A DNA stretch of 64,000 nt, taken from Massilia terrae. Its GTDB lineage: Bacteria; Pseudomonadota; Gammaproteobacteria; Burkholderiales; Burkholderiaceae_D. This document shows, in pieces, positions 29,712 to 37,462 of the stretch; the stretch's first letter is position 1; the number at the start of each line of letters is the position of its first letter. The stretch is taken from positions 124,001 to 188,000 of the forward strand of contig NZ_JANUGU010000003.1 in the NCBI RefSeq assembly GCF_024753145.1, in the 5' to 3' direction. The position numbers and the translations under genes were made by a program. The notes under the pieces are model-generated. The model saw only the letters and a list, made by a program, of their open reading frames with translations, had not been told where the DNA came from and did not search any database.

Positions 29712-29984
29712 TTACAGAACCTGTGCGACTTGCACAACACGGGTCACGGTCCACGCCTTCGTCTTCGAGATCGGGCGACCTTCCTGGATCTCGACCGTGT
29801 CGCCGGTCTTGGCCTGGTTGGTCTCGTCGTGCGCGTGATACTTGTTCGAACGCACGATGATCTTGCCGTACAGCGGGTGCTTGACGTGACGCTCAATCAG
29901 CACGGTCACCGTCTTGTCCATTTTGTCGGACACGACTTTGCCGACCAGCGTGCGCTTCAGCGCCGTTTTAGTGGTGTCGTTCAT
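29712..29984 (-). CDS. rpsQ: 30S ribosomal protein S17
   Basis: A 90-residue OB-fold 16S rRNA binder ([31 protein letters not shown]). Slightly longer at both ends than E. coli (84). The start overlaps the rpmC stop by 4 nt. It is the last gene of the S10 block. Confidence 0.98.
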   Translation of the reverse strand: MNDTTKTALKRTLVGKVVSDKMDKTVTVLIERHVKHPLYGKIIVRSNKYHAHDETNQAKTGDTVEIQEGRPISKTKAWTVTRVVQVAQVL

Positions 29985-30178
29985 TTGGCTTCCTTCTGGT
30001 TGATCACGGTCTTCACACGCGCGATGTCGCGGCGAACCTTCTTGAGCTGCGCGGTATTGGTCAGCTGCTGGGTCGCGATCTGCATGCGCAGGCCGAACTG
30101 GGCCTTCAGCAGGTCGGACAGTTCCTTTTGCAGCTCGTCTGCACCTTTGCCGCGGAGTTCACTAGCTTTCATATTCAA
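29981..30178 (-). CDS. rpmC: 50S ribosomal protein L29
   Basis: A 65-residue helical hairpin protein at the exit-tunnel rim ([40 protein letters not shown]). It lies 6 nt after rplP and overlaps rpsQ by 4 nt. Confidence 0.98.
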   Translation of the reverse strand: MNMKASELRGKGADELQKELSDLLKAQFGLRMQIATQQLTNTAQLKKVRRDIARVKTVINQKEAK

Positions 30179-30184
30179 CTCCTG

Positions 30185-30604
30185 TTATTGGCCAACCTGG
30201 CGCACCACGAAGGTGGTAGCCAGCGGCAGTTTGGCAGCGGCCAGGCGGAATGCTTCGCGCGCCAGTTCTTCGGCGACACCGTCCATCTCGTACAGGACCT
30301 TGCCTGGCTGGATTTCGGCGACGTAGTACTCCGGGTTACCTTTACCGTTACCCATACGGACTTCGGCCGGCTTGTTCGAGATCGGCTTGTCCGGGAAGAT
30401 ACGGATCCAGATACGGCCGCCACGCTTGATGTGACGGGTCATGGCGCGACGGGCAGCTTCGATCTGGCGGGCGGTGATGCGGCCGCGGACGGTCGCCTTC
30501 AGGCCGAACTCACCGAACGACACCGCGGTGCCACGGTCGTGCGAAATGCCGGTGTTACGGCCTTTCTGCTCTTTACGATACTTTCTGCGGGATGGCTGCA
30601 GCAT
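30185..30604 (-). CDS. rplP: 50S ribosomal protein L16
   Basis: A 139-residue L16 near the A-site tRNA ([45 protein letters not shown]-region equivalent [20 protein letters not shown]). The Arg81-type hydroxylation motif region RMGNGKG is conserved. It starts 2 nt after rpsC. Confidence 0.98.
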   Translation of the reverse strand: MLQPSRRKYRKEQKGRNTGISHDRGTAVSFGEFGLKATVRGRITARQIEAARRAMTRHIKRGGRIWIRIFPDKPISNKPAEVRMGNGKGNPEYYVAEIQPGKVLYEMDGVAEELAREAFRLAAAKLPLATTFVVRQVGQ

Positions 30605-30606
30605 CT

Positions 30607-31401
30607 TTATTCTCCTGCTTTGTCAGCAACCGGCTTGGCGGCACGGCGGCCAGCGGGTGCGGTACCTGGCTTGGCGCCCGGGCGGCCACGGCCGGCCGGC
30701 TTGCCGTCTTCACGACGCGGGCCGCGCGGCTTCTTCTCTTCGGCCGGGGTCTCGATTACCGGAGCTTCGCCCGTTGCCGAACGGTCGCCCTTGTAGACCC
30801 AGACCTTGACACCGATGATGCCGTAGGTGGTTTCCGCTTCGCTGGTGCCGTAGTCGATATCGGCGCGCAGGGTGTGCAGCGGCACACGGCCTTCGCGGTA
30901 CCATTCGGTACGGGCGATCTCGATGCCGTTCAGGCGGCCCGACGACATGATCTTGATGCCGAGCGCGCCCAGGCGCATCGCGTTCTGCATGGCGCGCTTC
31001 ATGGCGCGGCGGAACATGATGCGTTTTTCGAGCTGCTGCGAGATCGAGTCGGCGATCAGCTGGGCATCGATTTCCGGCTTGCGGATTTCTTCGATGTTCA
31101 CGTGCACCGGCACGCCCATGATCTTGGTCAGCGACGACTTCAGCACTTCGATGTCTTCGCCCTTCTTGCCGATCACGACGCCCGGACGCGAGCTGTACAC
31201 GGTGAAGCGCGCGTTCTTGGCCGGACGCTCGATGACGATGCGGCCCACCGAAGCGTTCTTCAGCTTCTTCTTGAGGAAGGCGCGTGCCTTCAGGTCTTCG
31301 GCGAGCATCTCGGCGAAGTTGCTGTTGCCAGCGTACCAGCGCGAGGCCCAGTTACGGGTTACTGCCAGGCGAAAGCCGGTCGGATGAATCTTCTGTCCCA
31401 T
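30607..31401 (-). CDS. rpsC: 30S ribosomal protein S3 with a Pro/Arg/Gly-rich C-terminal extension
   Basis: A 264-residue S3 with its KH domain ([20 protein letters not shown]) and C-terminal domain, both part of the mRNA entry site helicase. About 40 residues beyond residue 225 form a low-complexity basic tail rich in Pro, Arg, Gly and Ala ([20 protein letters not shown]), making it longer than E. coli S3 (233). Such tails occur in related Burkholderiales. Confidence 0.98.
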   Translation of the reverse strand: MGQKIHPTGFRLAVTRNWASRWYAGNSNFAEMLAEDLKARAFLKKKLKNASVGRIVIERPAKNARFTVYSSRPGVVIGKKGEDIEVLKSSLTKIMGVPVHVNIEEIRKPEIDAQLIADSISQQLEKRIMFRRAMKRAMQNAMRLGALGIKIMSSGRLNGIEIARTEWYREGRVPLHTLRADIDYGTSEAETTYGIIGVKVWVYKGDRSATGEAPVIETPAEEKKPRGPRREDGKPAGRGRPGAKPGTAPAGRRAAKPVADKAGE

Positions 31402-31412
31402 CGTGTGACTCC

Positions 31413-31742
31413 TTAGTTACCGACAGTCACGAAGATGTGACAGGATTGTTTCGAAATGCGATCACCGCGGCCTTTGGCACGTGCCGTAAAGCGCTTCAGG
31501 ATCGGGCCCTTTTCGACGTAGATCTGGGTGACTTTCAGCTCGTCGATGTCGGCGCCGTCGTTGTGCTCGGCGTTCGCGATCGCGGACTCCAGCACTTTCT
31601 TGACGATGGCGGCGCCTTTCTTCGGGCTGAACGCGAGGATGTTCAGCGCGGCGTCGACTTTCTTGCCACGGATCAGGTCTGCAACCAGGCGGCCCTTCTG
31701 TTCCGACAGGCGCACGCCTTTGAGGATAGCTTTAGTTTCCAT
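31413..31742 (-). CDS. rplV: 50S ribosomal protein L22
   Basis: A 109-residue L22 whose beta-hairpin lines the exit tunnel ([19 protein letters not shown]). The N-terminus [20 protein letters not shown] is standard. The ATG shares one base with the rpsS stop (TAATG), indicating coupled translation. Confidence 0.98.
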   Translation of the reverse strand: METKAILKGVRLSEQKGRLVADLIRGKKVDAALNILAFSPKKGAAIVKKVLESAIANAEHNDGADIDELKVTQIYVEKGPILKRFTARAKGRGDRISKQSCHIFVTVGN

Positions 31743-32017
31743 TATTTCTTCGCCTTCTTGTCAGCGGCGTGGCCCTTGAACGTGCGGGTCAGCGCGAACT
31801 CGCCGAGCTTGTGACCGACCATGTTCTCGGAGACGTACACGGGCACGTGCACCTTGCCGTTGTGGACAGCGATCGTCAGGCCAATGAAGTCCGGCATGAC
31901 GGTCGAACGACGCGACCAGGTCTTGATGGGCTTCTTGTCCTTGGTGGCCTGTGCTGCTTCGACCTTCTTCATCAGGTGGGCGTCGCAGAACGGCCCTTTT
32001 TTCAGTGAACGAGTCAT
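31742..32017 (-). CDS. rpsS: 30S ribosomal protein S19
   Basis: A 91-residue S19 of the 30S head ([40 protein letters not shown]). It lies 10 nt after rplB. Confidence 0.98.
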   Translation of the reverse strand: MTRSLKKGPFCDAHLMKKVEAAQATKDKKPIKTWSRRSTVMPDFIGLTIAVHNGKVHVPVYVSENMVGHKLGEFALTRTFKGHAADKKAKK

Positions 32018-32027
32018 CTAGTTCCCC

Positions 32028-32855
32028 TTATTTCTTGCCACGGCGCGAGACGATCATCGAAGAAGTGCGCTTGTTCGAACGCGTCTTCTTACCCTTCGTC
32101 TGTTGACCCCAAGGCGACACCGGATGACGACCGGCAGCCGTACGACCCTCACCACCACCGTGCGGGTGGTCGATCGGGTTCATCACCACACCGCGAACGG
32201 TCGGGCGGACACCGCGCCAGCGCATCGCACCAGCCTTACCAATCTTGCGCAGGTTGTGCTCGCCGTTGCCGACTTCGCCAACCGTGGCGCGGCACTCGAT
32301 GTGCACGCGGCGCACTTCACCCGAACGCAGGCGGACCTGGGCGTAGGTGCCTTCACGTGCCATCAGCACGACGCCGGCGCCGGCGGTACGCGCCATCTGC
32401 GCGCCCTTGCCAGGCAGCATCTCGACGCAGTGCATCGTGGTGCCGACCGGGATGTTGCGGATCGGCAGGCAGTTGCCCGACTTGATCGGCGCTTCCGCGC
32501 CGTTCATCACGCTGTCACCGACGGCCATGCCCTTGGTGGCGATGATGTACTTGCGCTCGCCGTCGGCGTAGCACAGCAGGGCGATGTGCGCGCTGCGGTT
32601 CGGGTCGTACTCGATGCGCTCGACCTTGGCGGCGATGCCGTCCTTGTTGCGCTTGAAGTCGACCACGCGGTAGTGGTGCTTGTGGCCACCGCCGATATGG
32701 CGGGTGGTGATGTGGCCGTTGTTGTTACGGCCAGCAGTTTTCGATTTCTTCTCGACCAGGGCGGCGAACGGACGACCCTTGTACAGGTCGGCGTTGACCA
32801 CCTTGACCATGCCGCGGCGGCCTGGCGAGGTCGGCTTCATCTTAACGAGTGCCAT
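32028..32855 (-). CDS. rplB: 50S ribosomal protein L2
   Basis: A 275-residue peptidyl-transferase-centre protein with the conserved His in the C-terminal loop ([19 protein letters not shown]). The length is as in E. coli plus two residues. The start overlaps the rplW stop by one base. Confidence 0.99.
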   Translation of the reverse strand: MALVKMKPTSPGRRGMVKVVNADLYKGRPFAALVEKKSKTAGRNNNGHITTRHIGGGHKHHYRVVDFKRNKDGIAAKVERIEYDPNRSAHIALLCYADGERKYIIATKGMAVGDSVMNGAEAPIKSGNCLPIRNIPVGTTMHCVEMLPGKGAQMARTAGAGVVLMAREGTYAQVRLRSGEVRRVHIECRATVGEVGNGEHNLRKIGKAGAMRWRGVRPTVRGVVMNPIDHPHGGGEGRTAAGRHPVSPWGQQTKGKKTRSNKRTSSMIVSRRGKK

Positions 32856-33172
32856 TATTTAGCCTCCTCGACGAAATTGATTTCCTGGCCCGGCTTCAGG
32901 CAGACGAAGGCGCGCTTGGTGTGGTTGCGGCGACCGATGAAACGGCCTGCGCGCTTGACCTTGCCTTCGCGGTTGACGGTCTGCACCGATTCCACTTCGA
33001 CCTTGAACAGCAGTTCGACGGCCGCCTTGATTTCCGGCTTGGTTGCGTCCGGCAGGACCTTGAACACGATTTGCTCGTTCTTTTCCGCGACGAAGGTCGC
33101 TTTTTCGGAAATGACCGGAGCCACCAGCACCTTCATCAGGCGCTCTTCGCTAAATTTGATTGCGGCGCTCAT
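32855..33172 (-). CDS. rplW: 50S ribosomal protein L23
   Basis: A 105-residue exit-tunnel protein that docks SRP and trigger factor ([37 protein letters not shown]). It overlaps rplD by 4 nt and rplB by one base. Confidence 0.98.
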   Translation of the reverse strand: MSAAIKFSEERLMKVLVAPVISEKATFVAEKNEQIVFKVLPDATKPEIKAAVELLFKVEVESVQTVNREGKVKRAGRFIGRRNHTKRAFVCLKPGQEINFVEEAK

Positions 33173-33789
33173 GCGTACATCTCCTCGATCTTGGCCAGTG
33201 CAGCTTTGGTGACCAGGACTTTCTTGTAGAACACCAGCGACATCGGATCAGCCGCCTTCGGCTCGACCACCAGCACGTTCGGCAGGTTGCGCGAGGCCAG
33301 CAGCAGGTTCTCGTCGAGGGCGTCGGTGATCACCAGGACCGAGTCCAGACCCATGCCCTGCAGCTTTTGCGACAGCAGCTTGGTCTTCGGTGCTTCGACC
33401 GAGATGTTTTCCACCACGCTCAGGCGGCCTTCGCGGGCCAGCTGCGAGAAGATCGAGCAGATACCTGCGCGATACATCTTCTTGTTGACCTTGTGCGAGA
33501 AGTTTTCTTCCGGCGAGTTCGGGAAGATGCGGCCGCCGCCACGCCACAGCGGCGACGACGACATACCGGCACGTGCACGGCCGGTGCCCTTCTGGCGCCA
33601 CGGCTTCTTGGTGGTGTGCGAGACTTCTTCGCGATCCTTCTGCTTGCGGTTGCCGCTACGTGCGTTGGCAGCGTAGGCGACCACCACCTGGTGGATCAGC
33701 GCTTCGTTGTAATCACGGCCGAACACGGTATCGGCGGCAGCAACAGCTGCGCCGGCCTGGCCTTGCTCATTCAGGAGCTTCAGTTCCAT
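33169..33789 (-). CDS. rplD: 50S ribosomal protein L4
   Basis: A 206-residue L4 with the tunnel loop ([20 protein letters not shown]). In E. coli L4 represses its own S10 operon through the rpsJ leader. Here the leader that precedes the rplC-rplD transcript is the new one upstream of rplC, so such feedback would have to act there or be absent. Confidence 0.98.
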   Translation of the reverse strand: MELKLLNEQGQAGAAVAAADTVFGRDYNEALIHQVVVAYAANARSGNRKQKDREEVSHTTKKPWRQKGTGRARAGMSSSPLWRGGGRIFPNSPEENFSHKVNKKMYRAGICSIFSQLAREGRLSVVENISVEAPKTKLLSQKLQGMGLDSVLVITDALDENLLLASRNLPNVLVVEPKAADPMSLVFYKKVLVTKAALAKIEEMYA

Positions 33790-33792
33790 TCT

Positions 33793-34449
33793 TTACGCTC
33801 CCTTCTTGGCTTTGACCTTGACGGCCGGCGACACGACCACTTGGCCGTTCTTGGCGCCAGGCACGGCACCCTTGACCAGCAGCAGCTGGCGGTCGGCGTC
33901 GATGCGGGCGATTTCCAGGTTCTGGGTGGTCACGGTGACGTCACCCATGTGGCCGGTCATGCGCTTACCCGGGAACACGCGGCCCGGATCCTGCGCCATA
34001 CCGATCGAGCCCGGCACATTGTGCGAGCGCGAGTTACCGTGGGTGGCACGGCCGGACGAGAAGTTGTAACGCTTGATGGTACCGGCGTAGCCTTTACCGA
34101 TCGAGGTGCCTTGCACGTCGATTTTCTGGCCGACTTCGAACATCGAGACGTTGATGGCGTCGCCGGTTTTGAATTCGGCGGCTTTGGCTGCATCGATGCG
34201 GAATTCCTTCAGCATCGTGCCGGCTTCGACGCCAGCTTTGGCGAAGTGACCGGCAGCGGCCTTGTTCACGCGCGAGGCGCGACGCTGACCGAATGCGACC
34301 TGAACAGCGGCATAGCCGTCAGTTTCAGGAGTTTTGATTTGCGCAACACGGTTGTTCGACACGTCCAGCACGGTGACCGGGATCGAATCCCCGTCATCCG
34401 TGAAGATGCGCATCATGCCAACCTTGCGACCGAGAAGGCCAAGGCTCAT
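33793..34449 (-). CDS. rplC: 50S ribosomal protein L3
   Basis: A 218-residue L3 ([20 protein letters not shown]; the central extension with [20 protein letters not shown]). The start has a GGAG site 6 nt upstream. It normally follows rpsJ directly; here rpsJ is 4.3 kb away and rplC instead has a promoter at 34543-34571. Confidence 0.98.
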   Translation of the reverse strand: MSLGLLGRKVGMMRIFTDDGDSIPVTVLDVSNNRVAQIKTPETDGYAAVQVAFGQRRASRVNKAAAGHFAKAGVEAGTMLKEFRIDAAKAAEFKTGDAINVSMFEVGQKIDVQGTSIGKGYAGTIKRYNFSSGRATHGNSRSHNVPGSIGMAQDPGRVFPGKRMTGHMGDVTVTTQNLEIARIDADRQLLLVKGAVPGAKNGQVVVSPAVKVKAKKGA

Positions 34450-34542
34450 TTTTTCTCCATTCCCACCTACGATTGGGCGGGGCTAGTTCAACTACTAAAA
34501 ACGTATGGGTTCAAAAAAGACGAATCCATACCGAAGCCGGCT

Positions 34543-34571
34543 AGTATAGCCCGCTCAGGGGCTTGACGCAA
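34543..34571 (-). promoter_or_regulatory. Sigma-70 promoter for the rplC-led part of the S10 operon
   Basis: On the minus strand TTGCGT (34566-34571) and TATACT (34543-34548) are separated by exactly 17 nt. Transcription would start near 34536 and give a leader of about 87 nt before rplC. It is one of the best promoter matches in the window, and it sits exactly where the operon has been separated from rpsJ. Confidence 0.75.
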
Positions 34572-34729
34572 CAAGTAATTTGGGGGTATGTCGGGTTCCC
34601 GCACGGCGGCGGCGGGAATGCCCCCACCGGGGTGGGGAGTGTTGCTCCACGGGTCACGGTGATGACTGGAAGATATTGTTTCGATGTTAGATTGCGCAGG
34701 CGCCCAACCTGAATCGAACGGACTTCACC

Positions 34730-35047
34730 ATGAGAGCTTCCCTCTTCCCGCTGCTCGCCGCCTGCGCCTGCGTGCCGGCGCTGGCCCAGGACCAGCAGCA
34801 GGCCGCCGCCAGCTACAAGCAGATGTGCGTGCAGGCGGCCGCCATGCCCAAGCCCTACGGCGAATACGACCTCAAGGGCAATGCCCGGCTGGACGAGTAC
34901 TGCGGCTGCTTCGGCGCCGCCTTCGCGGCCCAGGCGATCAACGCCGACCCCAAGGCCAAGCCGCCGACGCCGGACCAGGCTGCCCAGCGCGAACTGGCGA
35001 TGCGCAACCGCTGCCGCCAGAAGATGGGGCTGCCGGCGGCGAAATAG
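34730..35047 (+). CDS. Small exported cysteine-containing protein, function unknown
   Basis: A 105-residue protein with a Sec signal peptide (MRASLFPLLAACACVPALAQ; likely cleavage after ALA at 17-19). The mature part has about four cysteines (SYKQMCVQ, DEYCGCF, RNRCRQ) that could form disulfides. No known family is recognised. It belongs to the cargo between rpsJ and rplC and is oriented against the ribosomal genes. No clear Shine-Dalgarno is seen. Confidence 0.7.
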   Translation: MRASLFPLLAACACVPALAQDQQQAAASYKQMCVQAAAMPKPYGEYDLKGNARLDEYCGCFGAAFAAQAINADPKAKPPTPDQAAQRELAMRNRCRQKMGLPAAK

Positions 35048-35077
35048 GCCGGTCGGTCACGGGGATGCGGACCAAGG

Positions 35078-35275
35078 CTAATCACGCAGGTCAACATCAC
35101 GCGCGATCTCGCCGCTGCTTAATTCTTCAACCACGGCGAGATACTCTTTGATCGCGCTTCTGATGTTCTCCAAAGCCTCTATCCCTGTCGCGCCTTGAGA
35201 AACGCAACCGGGCAAGCCGGGGACGGATACGTCGAACCCTTCTTCAGAACGATGCAACAGGACGCGGTATCGCAT
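35078..35275 (-). CDS. HicB-like antitoxin-fold protein without an adjacent HicA
   Basis: A 65-residue protein with the partial RNase-H-like HicB fold (MRYRVLLHRSEEGFDVSVPG, LPGCVSQGATGIEALENI, IKEYL). The ATG at 35275 has a GGAGG site 7 nt upstream. HicB proteins usually neutralise a HicA mRNA interferase encoded next to them; no HicA-like gene is present on either side, and no DNA-binding extension is seen. It may be an orphan antitoxin or a stand-alone UPF0150-type protein. Confidence 0.8.
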   Translation of the reverse strand: MRYRVLLHRSEEGFDVSVPGLPGCVSQGATGIEALENIRSAIKEYLAVVEELSSGEIARDVDLRD

Positions 35276-35350
35276 GGCAGCCTCCGTGCGGAAGTCGAAG
35301 CCCATTGTAGACCCGAAAGAGGCGCGGTGCGTGAGCCGCCGCAGCAGGCA

Positions 35351-35378
35351 AAACAAAAGCCGGCACGAGGCCGGCTTT
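35351..35378 (-). terminator. Rho-independent terminator after tRNA-Val
   Basis: The stem AAAGCCGGC/GCCGGCTTT with a 5-nt loop is followed on the minus strand by TGTTTTG. It lies 10 nt beyond the tRNA 3' end. Confidence 0.85.
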
Positions 35379-35387
35379 GAGGAATTC

Positions 35388-35464
35388 TGGTGGGCGGTGC
35401 AGGATTCGAACCTGCGACCCCTTGGATGTCGACCAAGTATTCTAACCAGCTGAACTAACCGCCC
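35388..35464 (-). tRNA. tRNA-Val, anticodon GAC
   Basis: A 77-nt cloverleaf with an encoded CCA. The acceptor stem GGGCGGT/ACCGCCC has discriminator A73, the D arm contains AGCTGGTTA, the anticodon stem is CTTGG/CCAAG and the T arm GCAGG-TTCGAAT-CCTGC. The seven-base anticodon loop reads TCGACAT, giving anticodon GAC (Val; A73 fits valine identity). Position 33 is therefore C rather than the near-universal U. A terminator follows directly. Confidence 0.93.
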
Positions 35465-35529
35465 GGGGACCGGCATTATATATAGGGATCCCTAGAATTT
35501 GCAACTGCCGGCCGAGAAATTGTTAGCGC

Positions 35530-35664
35530 TAAGTAGTAATGTCCCCTCTCCGCTAAATAGAAATGTCCCCTAGGATGCTTTCCAAGGGGGGACGGGAGAG
35601 TGCTCGAGATGACGACGAAGGATGTGCTGCGCGCCCAAGTGATGGCGCAGGTGCTGGAAGGGAA
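35530..35664 (+). mobile_element. Remnant of an insertion sequence (5' end of a transposase gene)
   Basis: Two direct copies of AATGTCCCCT (about 35538-35571) resemble the ends of insertion sequences of this kind. They precede a GGGAGAG site and an ATG at 35609 that opens MTTKDVLRAQVMAQVLEGKL, which I recognise as the N-terminus of an ISNCY-like transposase. The similarity stops after about 20 codons and the rest is missing, so this is a deleted copy. Confidence 0.6.
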
Positions 35665-35733
35665 GCTGGGGCAAGCCTACCAGGCGCAGCGGCGCCGGGA
35701 CGCGCAAGCGGGCGAGCCGCCCGCCTCGCTCCG

Positions 35734-35822
35734 CTACTGCGGCAGCCCGTTGTAGCCCTCGGCGGCGGCCTGCAGTTTCAGGAAGGCCGCAGTGGCCGAC
35801 AGGCGCTCGCCGCCTGGCCTGC
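35734..35822 (-). pseudogene. Fragment duplicating the 3' end of the lipoprotein gene at 36035-36661
   Basis: The minus strand encodes GERLSATAAFLKLQAAAEGY followed by NGLPQ and a stop, nearly identical to the last 25 residues of the downstream lipoprotein (one P-to-S change seen). The 5' part is absent, being replaced by the repeat block and IS remnant on either side. Confidence 0.85.
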
Positions 35823-35986
35823 GGGGTCAGGTCGTCCAATGAATCAAAATTTCGTCCGAACAATCGCTTAGCTTGAAACAAGCGTTCCTGTACCGCACTT
35901 TTGATTCTTTGGACGACCTGACCCCGTTTTGCCAAGCGTTCCTGACCCCACTTTTGATTCTTTGGACGACCTGACCCCGTTTTGCG
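35823..35986. repeat. Block of GGGGTCAGGTCGTCCAA inverted and tandem repeats
   Basis: One forward arm (35823-35849, GGGGTCAGGTCGTCCAATGA...) faces two reverse arms (35899-35925 and 35952-35978, ...TTTGGACGACCTGACCCC). The reverse arms lie in two tandem units of about 54 nt (35879-35932 and 35933-35986), each starting CAAGCGTTCCTG. A related hairpin lies at 47631-47726. The pattern resembles REP/MITE-like elements. Confidence 0.85.
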
Positions 35987-36034
35987 CTGACCCCGTTTTG
36001 CGCTGACCTGTTTGCGCCTGTTGAAACTCCTGCG
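35987..36034. other. Short tail of the repeat block
   Basis: Further copies of CGCTGACCCCGTTTTG-like units occur here, degenerating towards the lipoprotein gene. No gene is seen. Confidence 0.5.
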
Positions 36035-36661
36035 CTACTGCGGCAGGCCGTTGTAGCCCTCGGCGGCGGCCTGCAGTTTCAGGAAGGCCGCGGTGGCCGG
36101 CAGGCGCTCGCCGGCCTGGAAGCCGGTGCGCGGGTCGTCCATCACCGGCGTCAGGAACAGCTGCCCTTCGATGCGCTCGGCGACAAGCCAGGACTTGAGC
36201 GCCGGCACGTGGACGAGGAAGTCGTCCGGGCCGTGGCGATAACGCGCGACCAGCTGGGCCACTGCTGCATTGCCCAGTTCGTTCGCGCGCCAGCCGTCAT
36301 GCGCGTGGCCCACAAAGATCGAGGTCGCGACCCGCGTTCCGACACTGACCGGATACAGCTTGCGGCGGGCGTCGACCAGCAGCTTGTCCGGGCTGGCCTT
36401 GTCCGTGAACTTGCGAAGCGCGTCGAGGCGGACACTGAAAATCTGCAGCGGCTCGCCGAGCGTGGCCTGGCGCACCTCCTCCACCGAGGTGAAGCCGAGG
36501 GCCGCATAGTTGTTGGCGTTGACGACCACCTTCAGCGTCGCCAGCCCTTCTTGCGCGGCCGCGGCGGGCTTGCTGTTCGCCGGCGGCTGGGTGCGCGCGG
36601 TCTGGCAGCCACTCAAGAGGTAGGCCATCGCGGCGATCAAGACGAATGCAAACTTGCGCAT
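36035..36661 (-). CDS. Lipoprotein of unknown function, partner of the papain-like peptidase gene
   Basis: A 208-residue protein with a lipoprotein signal (AAMAYLLSGCQTARTQ; lipobox LSGC) and a soluble domain with no recognised family. The ATG at 36661 follows an AAAGGTGAA site that lies within the last codons of the peptidase gene, 1 nt beyond its stop, so the two are translationally coupled. A 3' fragment of a second copy lies at 35734-35822, which indicates past duplication or rearrangement here. It could be a substrate, regulator or inhibitor of the peptidase. Confidence 0.75.
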   Translation of the reverse strand: MRKFAFVLIAAMAYLLSGCQTARTQPPANSKPAAAAQEGLATLKVVVNANNYAALGFTSVEEVRQATLGEPLQIFSVRLDALRKFTDKASPDKLLVDARRKLYPVSVGTRVATSIFVGHAHDGWRANELGNAAVAQLVARYRHGPDDFLVHVPALKSWLVAERIEGQLFLTPVMDDPRTGFQAGERLPATAAFLKLQAAAEGYNGLPQ

Positions 36662-36662
36662 G

Positions 36663-37247
36663 TTATTCACCTTTGAACGTGATGTTGTAGTAGTCGTTCC
36701 AGTGCGTATGGTCGGTGTCGCTGACGTAACGGCTGTAGGTCATGATCGTTTCCGTGCCGCCCGTGATCGTCGCGAGATTGGTGAAGGGCTCGGGATCGTT
36801 GACATCCACGTACTGGACACCGCCGACAGTCACGTAGCCCTTCACCACCATCATGTGGCCGCCGCCACCCGGCCAATGCCAGCTGAAGGCGAACGGCTTC
36901 CTGGCGCAATAGATCTGCGAACGCACCTGTGCCCAAGTCAGCGCCGCGTTGGAGGTCTGGTCTGCGGTGAAGCCGTATTTCTCGTACTCGGGCCAGCCAC
37001 CGTTATTGCAGCTGCCGGAGTTGTCGCGGCAACAGGTGCTCAAGCCAAAGCGGTTGTTGGCTTCGGTGCACTGGGCGACATCGTGGCCGAAGTAGCGCAT
37101 CGTCATCTGGCCGCTCGCGGCCCAGCACCAGTTCGACGCCTGCTGCGGCAAGGTCCCGACGTCAACCGTCGCCACCAGCGGTGGATTGCAGCAGGCGGAC
37201 AGGGCCACTGGCAAGAGCAGCCCGCAGAGCATGTGCAGTTTCTTCAT
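36663..37247 (-). CDS. Papain-like cysteine peptidase lipoprotein (C70/C39-like fold)
   Basis: A 194-residue predicted lipoprotein (signal LLPVALSAC, lipidated C19). The catalytic pattern is visible: oxyanion Q35 six residues before C41 in QQASNWCWAASGQM, H131 in GGGGHMMVVKGY, and N150/D151 in YVDVNDPEP. This layout fits papain-like peptidases of the AvrRpt2 (C70) or bacteriocin-processing-like type. The many extra cysteines (CC at 72-73, C80, C114) suggest disulfides, hence periplasmic or extracellular location. A strong GGAGG site precedes the start. It is the first gene of a two-gene unit with the lipoprotein downstream. Confidence 0.78.
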   Translation of the reverse strand: MKKLHMLCGLLLPVALSACCNPPLVATVDVGTLPQQASNWCWAASGQMTMRYFGHDVAQCTEANNRFGLSTCCRDNSGSCNNGGWPEYEKYGFTADQTSNAALTWAQVRSQIYCARKPFAFSWHWPGGGGHMMVVKGYVTVGGVQYVDVNDPEPFTNLATITGGTETIMTYSRYVSDTDHTHWNDYYNITFKGE

Positions 37248-37462
37248 TGCAGCGATCCTCCAACAAGGTCCATCGATTTGGCGCCCGAGGCGGTCCCGGG
37301 CTGCTGACTATCGTGCTGAAAGATAGATGCCGCGCTCGCCTGATGCCAGCCGCATAGCGCGCGCGCCTGATCCCGATCAGCTATCTGAGTGGAACTACGC
37401 GGCTCGACAACGAACATTTCCTGCGTGCTAAGATCAGCCGACCTTCATTGCGCGGATGACCC

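Noticed and set aside
30607..31401. Frameshift or fusion in rpsC because of the long C-terminus
   Set aside because: The basic Pro/Arg/Gly tail is in frame and ends normally; similar tails are common in S3 of related bacteria.
35388..35464. tRNA-Val as an integration (att) site for a genomic island
   Set aside because: I found no second copy of the tRNA 3' end within the window and no integrase gene; the tRNA is intact with its own terminator.
35823..35986. CRISPR-like array
   Set aside because: Repeats alternate in orientation and the tandem units have no unique spacers of constant length; no cas genes are near.
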